NCBI GenBank assembly: GCA_963580455.1
Contig: OY756964.1
Coordinates: 8,742,001 to 8,806,000, forward strand
Origin: Euonymus europaeus
Lineage: Eukaryota > Streptophyta > Magnoliopsida > Celastrales > Celastraceae
Direction of reading: 5' to 3'
Length of the DNA: 64,000 nucleotides
Shown here: positions 1-10,935 of the stretch, one piece after another
Layout: each line of letters opens with the position of its first letter
How positions within the stretch are numbered: position 1 is the stretch's first letter
Program-made: the position numbers and the translations under genes
Notes under the pieces: generated by a model
Told to the model about the DNA's origin: nothing
The model's input: the letters and a program-made list of their open reading frames with translations, nothing else
Database searches by the model: none

Positions 1-1928
1 CATTCACACACTAGGCAGGGCCTCAGGCCTCCTAATCACATGCAATCAATAAGCAATGCCTATTCATATCAATAATATCATCAAAGACTATCAAAGTCTA
101 TCAATCCGGACCCAAGGTCCAATATCCAGGTACGGAAGTCCCGATCACACGGCATACCTCCCGACCATCCATCCAACATACCGAAAAGGTATTTAAGCAA
201 CATAATAGTCAACCAATAAAAGTACTACATGTACTTAATTCATAACCAAGGTTCTCAAACAACCAAATACATATCCTAGTGCTCCTAGGGTGGCCTTCCA
301 TGTCACGCCGCCTCCTACTGATCCGCAGCCTGGTTCTCAGCACCAGTCTCACCTGAAGGATACATAAAGGAAATAGGGTGAGCAGGAGGCTCAGTAGGGA
401 AAATAAAATGAATCATAAGAACGTAAAGGCTGAATATTGAAACAAGCTCAGTGCAGCAACATGACATCCTAAAATGTCACAACAATGTATAAGCTCGGGC
501 TACACCCTATAACGCCTGGCACTAGGCAACGAATATTCCGGAAAACCATCGGAACCCTTGCACTTTGCCCCGGAACGACTATAGGTGTACCTACACAATG
601 GAAATCCCGATTCCGGCAATGACGTGCCCCTTCGGTATCCAACATCATCACAAAAGTATAACCTAAGGATACTACGAGTCCATACTCGTAGACCCGATGC
701 ATCTAAAATTCATGTCCAATGATGCCATGCAAAAGAAGATCATATATATACAATCCTATATATATATACATAACTACGTGATGCATGATCGAGGATTATC
801 ATACCCAATAGATGATTGAGCATTCAAAGGTTATGCACTTCATCAATAATCAACAATAAGGTTCGTTCTTCCTAAGGAACAATTTAGGCAAGAACACAAA
901 TAATAAAGACCAATGAAGAATTTCAACCGCTCTTTAGAGAAGAACAATACGAAAGAAAATGGGGTAAGAATCCCTACCTCTTGTTGAGCAATTTACCACA
1001 AAATCCACAATTACGTTCCTAGGGTTCCGATTTCCCAAACCTAACAATGTGGCGAAACCGAACCCATTCATACACCAATAAACAACCAACAACTCATATA
1101 AACATCAATTAAATCAATAAATTCGAAATTACTCACCTTCTCTCTCTAGAAATTTCTCCAAAATCCTTGAAACTCAACCCAAGCTCAACTCTACTCCAAA
1201 TCACAAACCAATCTACATATACATCCAAAATCAACCTATAATCAACATATCTAAGCCTTACCTTCCATCTATTAAAGAATCAAACAAATCTTGGAAAACC
1301 CCTAGAATTCCAAAACTATGAAAACTCACCTCAAACCTTCAAATCTTCCTTGATTCTTGACATGCTTCATGAATCCATGGAAAACTAAGCAAAAACATCA
1401 ACAAATCTCCTTCTCTCTCTAAGTTTCTCACTCTTTCTCTCTGTTTCGGGCTCTCCAAGTGTTGGTAATGCCCAGAAATGTCTATCTTGTTTCTTAAAAA
1501 CTGATTTCCCGATAGCCGTCCGGACGGATTACTCTTCCCGTAACCCACTGGTTTGAATCTAGGCATATCCGTCCGGACGCCCTATTATCCGTCCGGACGG
1601 ATCACTATTCACAGAACCTTTCTGCCTTCAGTTTAGGCATATCCGTCCGGACGCCCAATTATCCGTCCGGACAGATTACTGTTCACAGAAACCCAGTTTT
1701 TTCTAAAATTTATTTTCTGTCTCGGTCTAAGCTTCGATTTGATATATTATGGGCCCGAAACGGACATGTACACTAAAAGTTATGACCCATTTACCAAACC
1801 AAGCTCAAAACTATTTTTTTTAGGGTCTTATACACTTCCAATGGTCCTAAAACTCTTCGAACTCATTTTTCAATAACTTATTACTTAAAATTTAACCAAA
1901 CATAATATTTTTGGGTCAGGATCTCACA
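1..1928 (-). mobile_element. Partial LTR of a chromovirus-type (Tekay-like) Ty3/gypsy element
   Basis: Read on the minus strand, this begins TGTGAGATCCTGACCC at 1928 and runs to the window edge. It matches the complete LTR at 28051-30044 over nearly its whole length; position 1 corresponds to about 29882, so roughly 160 bases of the LTR lie outside the window. The TGTGAGATCC...start is typical of Tekay/Del-type chromovirus LTRs (family knowledge). Its outer flank at 1929 is a copia gag fragment, so it inserted there as the 5' LTR of a minus-strand element or as a solo LTR. The small reading frame at 469-702 lies inside the LTR and has a counterpart in the other copy. I treat it as a by-product of LTR homology, not a gene. 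Confidence 0.85.
1500..1690. repeat. Short palindromic GTCCGGAC modules inside the LTR
   Basis: The palindrome CCGTCCGGACGG or close variants occurs about five times in this stretch, spaced by short AT-rich linkers such as ATTATCC and ATTACTCTTC. It lies some 240-430 bases into the LTR, in the U3 part. The same position in the sister LTR (28285-28410) carries a different palindrome, GGCGCCTAGGCGC. The modules could be protein-binding sites or hairpin seeds; nothing here proves a function. Confidence 0.7.
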
Positions 1929-2284
1929 ATATTCCTCATCATATATTTCTCTTCAAGTTTCTTCCACAATTTATTTGCTGAAGTGTCACACATCACATCA
2001 TATTTCACCTCTTTTGTTAGCAAAATCAATCTTGTCGATTCTTGATCTTTCATAGCTTCTGGCTTGTCGCCAAGAGTTATATCTAGGCTTTGATGAACTA
2101 GTATATCTTTTACTTCACACTGCCACATTCCGAAGTTTGTCTTGCCATCAAATTTCTCAACATCAAACTTGGGGTTAGAACCAGACATTATGCTAGGCTT
2201 GCTAGAAAATCTCAAACTTTCCTGGGCTGGATGAGATGCAGACCCTCTTGAGCCCAAAGCTTCTATGACCGTCGAGTCTGACAT
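1929..2284 (-). pseudogene. Ty1/copia gag, N-terminal fragment
   Basis: On the minus strand a frame starts at ATG 2284 (MSDSTVIEALG...) and reads into a typical copia gag N-terminus, KFDVEKFDGKTNFGMWQ, followed by LWKKLEEKYM. The family (DUF4219/UBN2-type gag) forms the element's capsid. The frame is cut at 1929, where the chromovirus LTR is inserted, so only about the first 118 codons remain. A primer-binding site lies just upstream at 2313-2326 and an LTR beyond that. Assignment to copia is firm from the FDGKN/LWKKLE signature; the lineage within copia is not resolved. Confidence 0.8.
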
Positions 2285-2312
2285 GAAACAGAGAATCAAA
2301 GCAAAAACTGTA

Positions 2313-2326
2313 CATCTTCGATACCA
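2313..2326 (-). promoter_or_regulatory. Primer-binding site (initiator Met tRNA type) of the copia fragment
   Basis: Minus-strand TGGTATCGAAGATG follows the LTR end ...TTCTATCA by two bases. The first seven bases match the plant initiator-tRNA primer site TGGTATCAGAGC; the rest has drifted. Confidence 0.65.
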
Positions 2327-2328
2327 AT

Positions 2329-2718
2329 TGATAGAATTTTGATACCAGTAAATCCCAAGAACAATAAGGAAAAATAAAAACGACAACGAAATTACGTTGT
2401 TTGGCCGTAAAGCCTACGTCCACGGGAGCAGCAACACAAATCTTAGTATTTCTTCAAACAGATTACAAATCACCTCTTCCCTTAGCTCTCTATAACGGCT
2501 GCACTCTTAACAGATTGCAACCACCCCTCCAAGAAAAAACCCTCGCACATCATATAAGAACAACATATCCCCAAGACAAATGGCCCAACCCAGCCTATAA
2601 ACACCAAACCAAAAACAACACCAAACTAAGGCCACACAAGCCTCAAAGCCCAAAGCCCAAAGAGAAACAAATAAAAGCAAACAAATCAAGCGATAAAAAC
2701 TACAGGTTTTGTGGCTCA
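2329..2718 (-). mobile_element. Copia LTR (left partner of the gag fragment)
   Basis: Minus-strand sequence ending in TCTATCA directly before the primer site, with the segment CTCCCGTGGACGTAGGC about 80 bases earlier, which is characteristic of the R/U5 end of many plant copia LTRs. The far end near 2718 (TGAGCC on the minus strand) is a guess, as there is no second copy in the window to define it. The plus-strand frame at 2401-2811 has no codon structure or known motif and is an accident of this C/A-rich sequence. Confidence 0.6.
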
Positions 2719-3049
2719 TTTATTTTCTCTACTTTTATTATTTATTATCATATATACATGGTCAATGGTTACTGTATTATCTGTTCTTTTTCTTTTTTTC
2801 ACAGGTGTTGAAATGAGTTAAGCTTTGGTGATCATCTGTGCTAAGGTCAGTTATGATCTTGAGTTTCATTTTTTTTAATGGTTTTGATTGCCCGATAAGC
2901 TCATTAGGTTGGTTCCTTAGTATTATCTCCCAGTTAAGCTTTTCTCTATTTTTTTTTAAAATTAGGTCTTTTTCACAATTGTTTGTTTATGCCATTGACA
3001 ATGTTATCTTATTTTGTCACCCTGTTATAGGTTCCTGTTAACAAATCGG
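2719..3049. other. No recognised feature (T-rich intergenic sequence)
   Basis: T-rich stretches with intron-like acceptor strings (TTTTTTCACAG at about 2805) but no exon I can name. It may be host sequence or old element debris. Nothing further is supported. Confidence 0.4.
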
Positions 3050-3852
3050 TATACAATAATATGTAGTTGTAGGTGTTACCTTTGAAGCGTGCTTGATCAA
3101 AATCCTTTCAATCCCAGATAGTATGGAGGTCCTAGATCGTCCACCAGAATCACAAAACCAAAGTTATCAAAAATAGAAAGTTTCTAAAATAAGAAACTTT
3201 TCTTTTTTATTCTCTAATCAAAGATGGAAGGAAATATCGAATGTGATGGTCATCTCGGATGTGTATCTAATACACAACATCAATTGTTGCTTTATCGGCA
3301 ACCACTTTTACCAACAAAAGTTAGTTTTGAGTTAATTGAACCACGACCCACATGTTTAATTAAAGTCTAATGTGTTAGCAGTGTCCTTTAATTAAGTGGA
3401 TGTGGCTTGGTATACAATAAACTTTTATTCAATTAATAATTCGATTATTTTATCTCATGTAAATTATCGAATTCACACATTTCTCATTTCTAACCTTAGC
3501 TGAACAATTTTCGTGATTCTTTATGTGTGACTGTCTAAGTTCATTACCAATTAGCAATAAGAATAATATCAAACTCTTTGATATTAATTAAAACACCTTT
3601 TAATCATTTTTTATAAATCACGAGTGACGCCTAGCAGCATATCGTGACTATCCAATCAGTAATGAATACTTTCATATGAACCTTTAATTATGATTACCAT
3701 GTAATTGAATCCTTCCACTGTACAATATTCTAATAGAGTGAGGATCATGAATATCCGTCAAATCCACTAACTCAATTATATGTCAGATTCAATAATTTAT
3801 TGACAAACAAATAATTAATGAAAACACATTTTCATTAATCATGTAACCCATA
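3050..3852 (-). mobile_element. LTR fragment of an old minus-strand copia element
   Basis: Shares its 3400-3850 part closely with 20985-21430 (same orientation) and with 20293-20740 (opposite orientation). The left part contains the stretch around 3080-3160 (minus: GATTCTGGTGGACGATCTAGG) followed by TTGATCAAGCACGCTTCAAAGG, which I recognise from the ends of plant copia LTRs. At 3852 it joins directly onto reverse transcriptase coding sequence without the missing C-terminal half of pol, so this junction is a rearrangement, not a natural pol-LTR border. Confidence 0.6.
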
Positions 3853-3854
3853 GG

Positions 3855-4236
3855 TTATCCCATATAGATATATTTCTCAATGTTTCCATTAAGGAATGCA
3901 GTTTAGACATCCAACTACCATATTTCATAATCATAGTGTGCATCTATGGCTAATAAAATCCTGATAGACTTCCACACAACAACTGGTGAAAAGGTTTCCT
4001 CATAGTCAACTCCTTGCCTTTGATATATCCTTTTGCAACAAGTCTTGCTTTGAACGTCTCTACCTTTCCATCCAAACCAATTTTCCTCTTACAAACTCAT
4101 CTACGTCCTATATGTACAATACCTTCAAGAGAGTTCACAAGATCCCAAACTTGGTTTGAATACATTGAGTTCATTTCGATTTCATAACTTCAAGTCATTT
4201 TAAAGATTCAATATCAAATATTACTTCTTCATAACT
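3855..4236 (-). pseudogene. Copia reverse transcriptase fragment
   Basis: Minus-strand translation in broken frames gives the copia RT N-terminal blocks: FKARLVAKGY, then GVDYEETFSPV, then IRILLAIDAHYDYEIW and AFLNGNIEKYIYM. These precede the YVDD catalytic block in an intact enzyme. Here the sequence stops before it and fuses to LTR-like sequence at about 3852. In-frame stops are present. The matching integrase part of the same pol gene lies at 19689-20290, on the far side of the plus-strand copia insertion. Read together, the two parts give the order integrase then RT on the minus strand, as expected for copia. Confidence 0.8.
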
Positions 4237-4241
4237 AGTAG

Positions 4242-5136
4242 TGTTGGTTTTTAATTTATAAAATCTAATTGACAATTGTGAGATATATTTAACCAATTGA
4301 ATTTTGTGATAATTGGGTGCTGCAGAGCAGTGAAGTAAGTTACTCCGGTATATGAAGTAAGTTACTTCATCTGCACGGGCTTAAAGATTTTAACGCGTGG
4401 GCTTTCAATTTTAATGACATGCAGTGTTTTATTGTTAATGGACTGTCTTATATAGATAGGATAGGAAGTCTATTCATGTATGGATAACCATATAAGAGTT
4501 ATATTGTGAGTTAAACATGTAACTACCATGGATTATCTTTGATTATTCCTATATTATCAATTCCTATATTGGATGTGTGACTTATCTCTTCAGGTGATAG
4601 AATGCTCAGAGTTCTGGTGGGAGAAGAAGTCTTCATAATCAAGACAAGCTGATCTTATATATATTCCATGCACGTTGGTTTTAATTTTTGACCGAAATTA
4701 TCTTTGAGAGAGTCTTGAGCGTGTGTTGTGTTTTTGGAAAAACAAATCACTTCTTATTTCATGTGTGATCTTGAGTGTTTAAATGAGTGATTTGTAGTGA
4801 TGATATTTGTATTGGTGATTATCATTTGAGAGTTTCCTATTTGTTAAGACTCTTGAGGGATTCGAGAGTGGACTCTACCTTGTTGAGGTTGAGAAGAGGT
4901 TGAAGCAATACACTGAATGGGAGGGATGAGCGATGTCTTTAGTTCTAAGATAGGGTTGTAACTCCTGATTCGTTTTAGTGGATTGTTCCTCAAGGTTAGT
5001 CGCTCATAGACTCGAGGTTTTACCCAGGTTGGGTTTTCCTCGTAAAATTCTTGGTGTTTGATTTTTGTTTATTTTTCCGCAATTTTAACTTCCATATTTG
5101 TTGGCTAACGATCTTGGTGAGAAACACCAATTCTCA
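4242..5136 (+). repeat. 5' LTR of the copia derivative
   Basis: 895 bases, TG...CA ends. It pairs with 18786-19683; over the stretches I compared, differences are isolated substitutions and 1-2 base indels (for example AAAATC/AAATC near the start, and GTGTGAC/GTGTGTGAC). Confidence 0.92.
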
Positions 5137-5138
5137 AT

Positions 5139-5150
5139 TGGTATCGGAGC
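5139..5150 (+). promoter_or_regulatory. Primer-binding site, initiator Met tRNA type
   Basis: TGGTATCGGAGC lies two bases after the LTR end, one mismatch from the standard plant TGGTATCAGAGC site. Confidence 0.85.
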
Positions 5151-5161
5151 AGGTGTCAACG

Positions 5162-7370
5162 ATGGAATCTATATCAACGAATCAAATACCACAATTTGAT
5201 GGATCAAATTATTCGTACTGGAAGGCACGCATGAGAGCATATTTGAAATCCATTGATGAACGAGTTTGGATGTCAGTAGTGAAAGGGTATATTGAACCCG
5301 AGTCCATTGATAAAGAGTGTAACGAAACCTCTTGAAAAATGGACTAAAGGTGATCTTGAAAATGCAGGTTGGAACAGTAAGGCAATGAATGCTTTATTTT
5401 CTGCTTTAAATATTTCTGAGTTTCGCATGATATCACATTGTAATAAGGCAAAAACAGCATGGGATATACTAGAAGTGACACATGAGGGCACAAATCTAGT
5501 CAAACGTTCAAAACTGCAACAACTTACTTCTAGGTTCGAAACTCTAAAGATGGAGGAGAATGAGATGTTTGATGACTTCTATGCGAAGTTGAGTGACATA
5601 GTCAATACCTCATTCACTCTTGGGGAACCATTTGAGCCGAGCAAGGTGGTAAGAAAAATTCTTAGATCTTTACCAGAGAGGTTCATGATGAAAGTTGCAG
5701 CAATAGAGGAGAGCAAAGACATTGATAAAATTAAGGTAGAAGAATTAGTTGGCTCTTTAGAAACTTTTGAGGTAAATTTTCTTAAACCTAAAAAATCGAA
5801 AGGTGTTGCTCTTTATTCTAGTGATGAAACTAACTACGCTATTGATGAATTATTGTTTCTAATGAAAATTTTTAAGAAATTCACGAAGAGCGGGAATTCA
5901 AAGGAACTCATGGAAGAGGAGTGTTCATCTTACAAACCCAAGAAGAAAAGCAAAGAGTCTAAGTCCACTCAATGTTTCAAATGCAAAGGATTTGGACACT
6001 TTGCTCAAGAGTGTGCAAATTGGAAAAAGAAGCCAAAAGCATACAACGATAGAGAAGAAGAATCTGATGCTGAATCTGAAGATGAAGAGAAGGAAACTCC
6101 AGTAGCCCTTCCGGTAATCTTTAGTGACCAAAAGTCAAGGGCAAGCTCAACATATGATAGTGATTCTGAATTTGATATGTGTGAGCTTCAAGTAGCCTAC
6201 ACCAATCTTTTTGAGGAATATGTCGAGAGCAAGAAAGAAAAACTCAAACTTGTCAAAGAAAACGGAATTCTTACTCAAGATTTGAATGAAGCGAAAGCAA
6301 AAATCAAGGAATTACAAGAGAAAATCCTAGATCTTGAAGCACTCTGCCCAGTTGAGGTAACTTCTGATGTAACCTACCTCGCTGAGGCAGAAAAGAAAAG
6401 AGAACACATGCTAAAGAAGGTATGTTCAGATATTGACAAGTTTAAGTCAGGATCTAACAAATTGAAGGATATTCTTGATAATCAAAGGATGAGCAAGGAA
6501 ACTTGTGGCTTGGGATATGAAAAAGGTGAGTGTTCAAAATCTAGTTCACATACAGGTCTTCCTAAAAGTTTTGTGCAGTTTGTGCCTTCTTCATCCAAAA
6601 CTTTGGAACAAGAAGAGAAGAGATCTACCATTCCAAACAAGGTAAATATACAAGGTAATAGATCTTCTTCTTCATATCAAAAGCATGAAACTTCATATAA
6701 ATTTGGTAGGACTGCTCAACCATTTTTCAAGCAACCATTTGTTGGAAGGCAAAATACTCAAAGGTATGGTAAAGGTAAGTTTGTTCCCATCTGTCATCAT
6801 TGTGGAACTAAGGGCCATATAAGACCTTATTGTCATAAGTTATATGAAATGCCTAAATCATATTTTTCCAGGAAGACTAACTTTGAAAATGTGCAGAAAA
6901 AGTTTCTTCAAAATAGGTTTCAAAATCTTGCTGGAAAACAATGTGATGCTCGTGAGAAATCACATGATATAAGACAACGTCCAAAATCATCTCAAACAAA
7001 GAAAGTTTGGGTCAAGAAATCTGATTTAAGAGCTTTAAGTGTTGTAAAAGAAAAATCTGCAAGTGCATATAACAGTAAGGTAGCCTCCAGGCAACCGACT
7101 TCATTGTGGCAACAACAAGCAGATGTAACTGAGGTAACTTGCAGCAAGCCTACTTCACCAAGACAGTGGCAATCAAATACACGCGAGGTAACCTATAACG
7201 AGCCTACTTCAAATACTGTTGAACCATCTCGACAAGTCAAAATGAATGATGTTCAAGATCTAATCATTGGAGAGGTAACTGCCCCCATGAAAACACATGC
7301 ACAAATCCAAAATGAGTTGGAGTTGAAGACATGGTTGTTGGAAGTTGATGCACTAAGACACTTTGGATGA
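5162..7370 (+). pseudogene. Copia gag polyprotein with two zinc knuckles, frameshifted near its start
   Basis: The start at ATG 5162 (MESISTNQIPQFDGSNYSYW) opens a copia gag of the UBN2 type. A one-base frame change between about 5290 and 5330 moves the rest into the frame that stays open to 7370. The long part shows the gag core (WTKGDLENAGWNSKA... LRSLPERF), a first CCHC knuckle CFKCKGFGHFAQEC (about 5971-6012) and a second, CHHCGTKGHIRPYC (about 6793-6834). Between them are an acidic Glu/Asp-rich stretch and a Lys/Glu-rich predicted coiled coil. Repeats of the EVT...KPTS type lie near the C-terminus. Gag packages element RNA into cytoplasmic particles. Apart from the single shift the frame is open for 690 codons, so the break may be recent. 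Confidence 0.85.
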
Positions 7371-7739
7371 AACAAATGCTTCAGAACTATGGATTGAATC
7401 AGGAAAGTATGCTCGTATTTATTTTTGATAATATGCGTGCGGTTATACTTTCAATTCTAGAACCAAGCTAAGCATATTATGTTTCATCATCATTTCATCC
7501 ATGAATTTGGTAAAATGAATATGTGTCGTTTGGATATATTGCTTCTGAAAATCAATTGGCTGACATTTTTTTTCAAAACCCTTAGACAGACAAAGGCTTT
7601 TGTTACTAAGAAAAATACTAGGAGTGATTACAATGGAATAGATTTTTAAGTAGCTTGAGGTAACATGTGTGTGGGATATGTGATTTAATTCTTGATCTAT
7701 GATTCAAGCATTGATTGTTTGATGTTACCTCTGAATGTA
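7371..7739 (+). pseudogene. C-terminal RNase H scrap of copia pol, joined to gag
   Basis: Around 7465-7600 broken frames give KHI..HHHFIHEFGK and, after shifts, ENQLADI, which match the tail of copia pol (compare [14 protein letters not shown] and [11 protein letters not shown] in the element at 47839-51015). All of pol between the gag end and this point is gone. Such gag-to-RNase H joins arise by internal deletion. The Ogre/Tat-type element inserts at 7740. Confidence 0.65.
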
Positions 7740-10124
7740 TGTCGCAACCGGTTCTGCGAGAGGAATTTTAAAAGAGAGTCGCCACCAATTGTAATAGGTG
7801 CAATTGGCCACCAATTAAAAAAATAATTTGGTCTGCGAAAATCCAGAAAAATGGGTAAGTGAGTTTGTTACGTATGGGGAAGGTGTGAGACACCCCACAA
7901 CGTCTGTTTTAAAAACAGTTGCCAATTTAACTTTTATTATCCCATTAAATTATTAAGAAAGTCAAATGTTATATTTTAACAAAAAATATATACATGAGGT
8001 ACGATAATTAGACATGATATAAAAACTATATTGAGAGTCTAATATTAAGGTTCATGGGGCTCTTCCATCCAATGGTCAAGTGTCCATGAAACACTCTCAC
8101 CTCAAGAATTTTGTATGAAGGTGCATCCAATGCATTCCTCAAATTAATTCTGTCGTCGGTTAAGACTTTCGATATAATTTTTATACATATAAAATATACA
8201 ATATAAATGCTTTAAAAATATTCTCTCCATCCAATGGATGAGAATTTCATAAAATTTTATCCTCAAGAATCCTTTTGGGATAGCATCCAATGCTTCTCCG
8301 TTTGGTTCCGTCGTCGGACATTTGGCGGGTTGAATATAGAAAATCGTATGATCTGATTCTTTTAAAATTATTTAAATATATACATTCTAAAATAAATTAT
8401 GAAATTAAAATTTTAAATATGCTTATTAATCTAATTAATATTTACACATATCATTATTTATTTTATTATATTTTAACATTTTTATATGGATCCAAAATCC
8501 CAACCTAATACTAAAACCCAGAACATAAAACTCATACAAATCTCAGAATTACCAACAGGCCCAATGTTCAATATAGCCCAAAACCTAACACAAAAGACAA
8601 ACCAACTTCAAAATTGTGCCCAAATCAAAACACAAGCCCGGACCCGGCCCAAAACAAATCCAAACTAAACCTGGCCCAAAAACACAACAAACAAAAACCT
8701 CAAACCCATAAATAAACAAAACCAAAACCAAAACAAAAAAATATTCCAAAATCCGGCCCAAAATAATATAATCAGAGGCCCAAAACAGAAACCGAAACCC
8801 CTAACCATCTAAAATAAACCCAAAACAGATCCAGGCCAAAACAGATCCAGGCCCCGCCCATTACTGTGCTTCTTTCTTCTCCACTGGCAGTCGGCACCAG
8901 CAACATCGACCGGAGACTGCCGTCCCCTCCGTCCGTCGAACCTGCAAACAAAGAAACAGAGCAGCAAACCAGCAAAACCAGATCCAGAAATCCACAATAA
9001 CAAGCATAATTGGTACAGATTTAAACAATAAAAGAACTTTAAATACAAGATTGAAACTACCTCGGGTTCCCCTCCGGATCTTTTCTTCTTCAAAGTCTCT
9101 GGATTTGCATTCCTCTGCCGTGCTTCCTTACCTTCTCGAACGACAATCAGACCGTTCAGAATAAAGTTGCAGGTATTACGAAGCTACTATCCAAATTTCA
9201 CTTCGATCGGACCACGGATCGGTCCCCGATCGTTGATTGCAAAACCTGTGCGCAGTGTCTCTTCTCCCCAGAATTGCAGTCACTTTCTATCAGTAACTGG
9301 AGTAGATAGACACCTTCAAATGGCAATCTCACCGATCAGAATAAAGCTCCAAGTGTTGTGAAGCTACTGTCCAAATTTCACTTCGATCGGACCACGGATC
9401 GTTCCCCGATCATTCCGTCCAGAAAACTGGTGCAGCACCCCTAAATCCACTCTCCTCCGAAATTCCTCCCAAAAAACCAACCCCCAAATTCCTCCAAAAA
9501 CAACCCAAAAACAGCCCCGAAATTCCTCTCCAAAAAACCCCCAAAAAACAGCAACTCTCCTCCCTTTTATAACCAAAAAAAGAATCAATCCCCCCAAAAT
9601 CAACAAATCCGGCTCTTAAGGTCTTCATCCTTGAATTTCAGCCTCTCTCTCTCTCTCCTGTCTCTGTCGGCCGCCCCTCTCTTTTAGGTGAGTTCTTGAC
9701 TTCCTCCAGCCGGCGCCTCCCCTTCCTCCAAAAGCTTTTTCTTTTTTTCTTTCATTAAGTCATTTAGGGTTAGGTATTTGGTGGTGGGCTGGGCCGGTCC
9801 AGGTGGGTCAAATAGGATTTTGGGCCTTTGGGTTTTTGGGGTTTATTTTAGAGATGGGCTTAATTGGGTAATGGGTTAGTTGTAGGCATTTGGGCTGGGC
9901 TTGGTTGGGTTATTTAGTGTTTGGGTAGGTTAATTTGGGCTTTAGGCATTCTTGGGTATTAATTGGATTGGTATTTTTTGTTGTGAGCAATTAGGCTAAT
10001 ATATGGCTTATTTGGGCCAACTTGGGTAAATTAGGAAATATTTTTTTTGTTTTCTTTTTCAATATTTTTATTTCATTTTTATATTTTAAAAAAAAAACTT
10101 TCTGGACAAAAATGGGGTACTACA
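7740..10124 (-). repeat. 3' LTR of the Ogre/Tat-type element
   Basis: 2385 bases, matching 15434-17829 almost base for base; a visible difference is a 5-base indel near 8500 (AACCC present only in the other copy). The short frames inside it (8290-8508, 8772-9093, 9364-9628) recur in the other LTR and are not genes. Confidence 0.93.
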
Positions 10125-10140
10125 GCTGCCCCCCTTTGCG
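10125..10140 (-). promoter_or_regulatory. Polypurine tract
   Basis: Minus-strand CGCAAAGGGGGGCAGC directly abuts the 3' LTR start TGTAGTACC; it primes plus-strand DNA synthesis. Confidence 0.85.
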
Positions 10141-10194
10141 TGACCTTTACATAGTAATGGCGCGCAAAGGAGTAGTAAACCTATTTTTAGTCAA

Positions 10195-10935
10195 ATTTCA
10201 CGAAAATGCACGGGATCACTACAGCTATTCCCGACTTGGCTGATCATTGGAAATGATTTTTTTTGGAAAATGCACGGGATCACTAGAGCCATTCCCGGCT
10301 TGGCTAATCATTGAAAAATGATTTTTTTTTTGAAAAATGCACGGGATCACTAGAGCCATTCCCGGCTTGGCTAATCATTGAAAATGATTTTTTTGAAAAA
10401 TGCACGGGATCACTAGAGCCATTCCCGGCTTGGCTAATCATTGAAAAGTGATTTTTTTAAAAAAAAAATGCTCGGGATCACTAGGGCCATTCCCGGCTTG
10501 GCTGAAATTTTAAAAATTTTCTTTTATCTTTTCTTTTTGTTGTTTTTTTTTTTGGAAAAATGCGCGGGATCACTAGAGCCATTCCCAGCTTGGCGAATCA
10601 TTGGAAATGATTTTTTCGAAAAATGCACGGGATCACTAGAGCCATTCCCGGCTTGGCTAATCATTGGAAATGATTGATTATTTATTATTATTTTTTTTAA
10701 ATGCACGGGATTAGTACAGTCATTCCCGGCTTGGCTTGCTATTGGAAATGATTTTTGAAAAAAATGCTCGGGATCACTAGGGCCATTCCCGACTTGGCCA
10801 ATCATTGAAAATGATTTTTTGAAAAATGCACGGGATCACTAGAGCCATTCCCGGCTTGGCTAATCATTGAAAATGATTTTTTTTTGAAAAATGCACGGGA
10901 TCACTAGAGTCATTCCCGGCTTGGCCAATCATAAA
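10195..10935 (-). repeat. Eleven-copy tandem repeat in the element's 3' untranslated region
   Basis: The core AATGCNCGGGATCAC followed by CATTCCCGGCTTGGC recurs at about 10204, 10268, 10336, 10399, 10468, 10558, 10620, 10700, 10763, 10826 and 10890. Spacing is usually 62-70 bases, with longer steps where poly-T or poly-A runs have expanded. Between cores lies AATCATTGRAAATGATTTTTT, itself a short inverted repeat. The position, directly before the polypurine tract, is where Tat-lineage elements are known to carry variable tandem repeats that can seed satellite DNA. Frames crossing it (10441-10677, 10524-10805) only reflect the repetition. Confidence 0.93.

Noticed and set aside
469..702. Reading frame in the LTR with a similar peptide at 29218-29421
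   Set aside because: Both lie at the same place in homologous LTRs and diverge by frameshift after about 25 residues, so the similarity follows from the DNA, not from protein selection.
2401..2811. 136-codon plus-strand frame
   Set aside because: It overlaps a copia LTR on the opposite strand, has low-complexity Lys/Pro/Thr composition and matches no family I know.
10524..10805. 93-codon frame with internal repeats (AGNGSSDP...)
   Set aside because: Generated by reading through the tandem array; repeat-derived, no independent evidence.
10195..10935. Regularly spaced repeats that could suggest a CRISPR array
   Set aside because: Spacers are themselves related and AT-rich, units are tandem, and the array lies in the 3' UTR of a plant retrotransposon.
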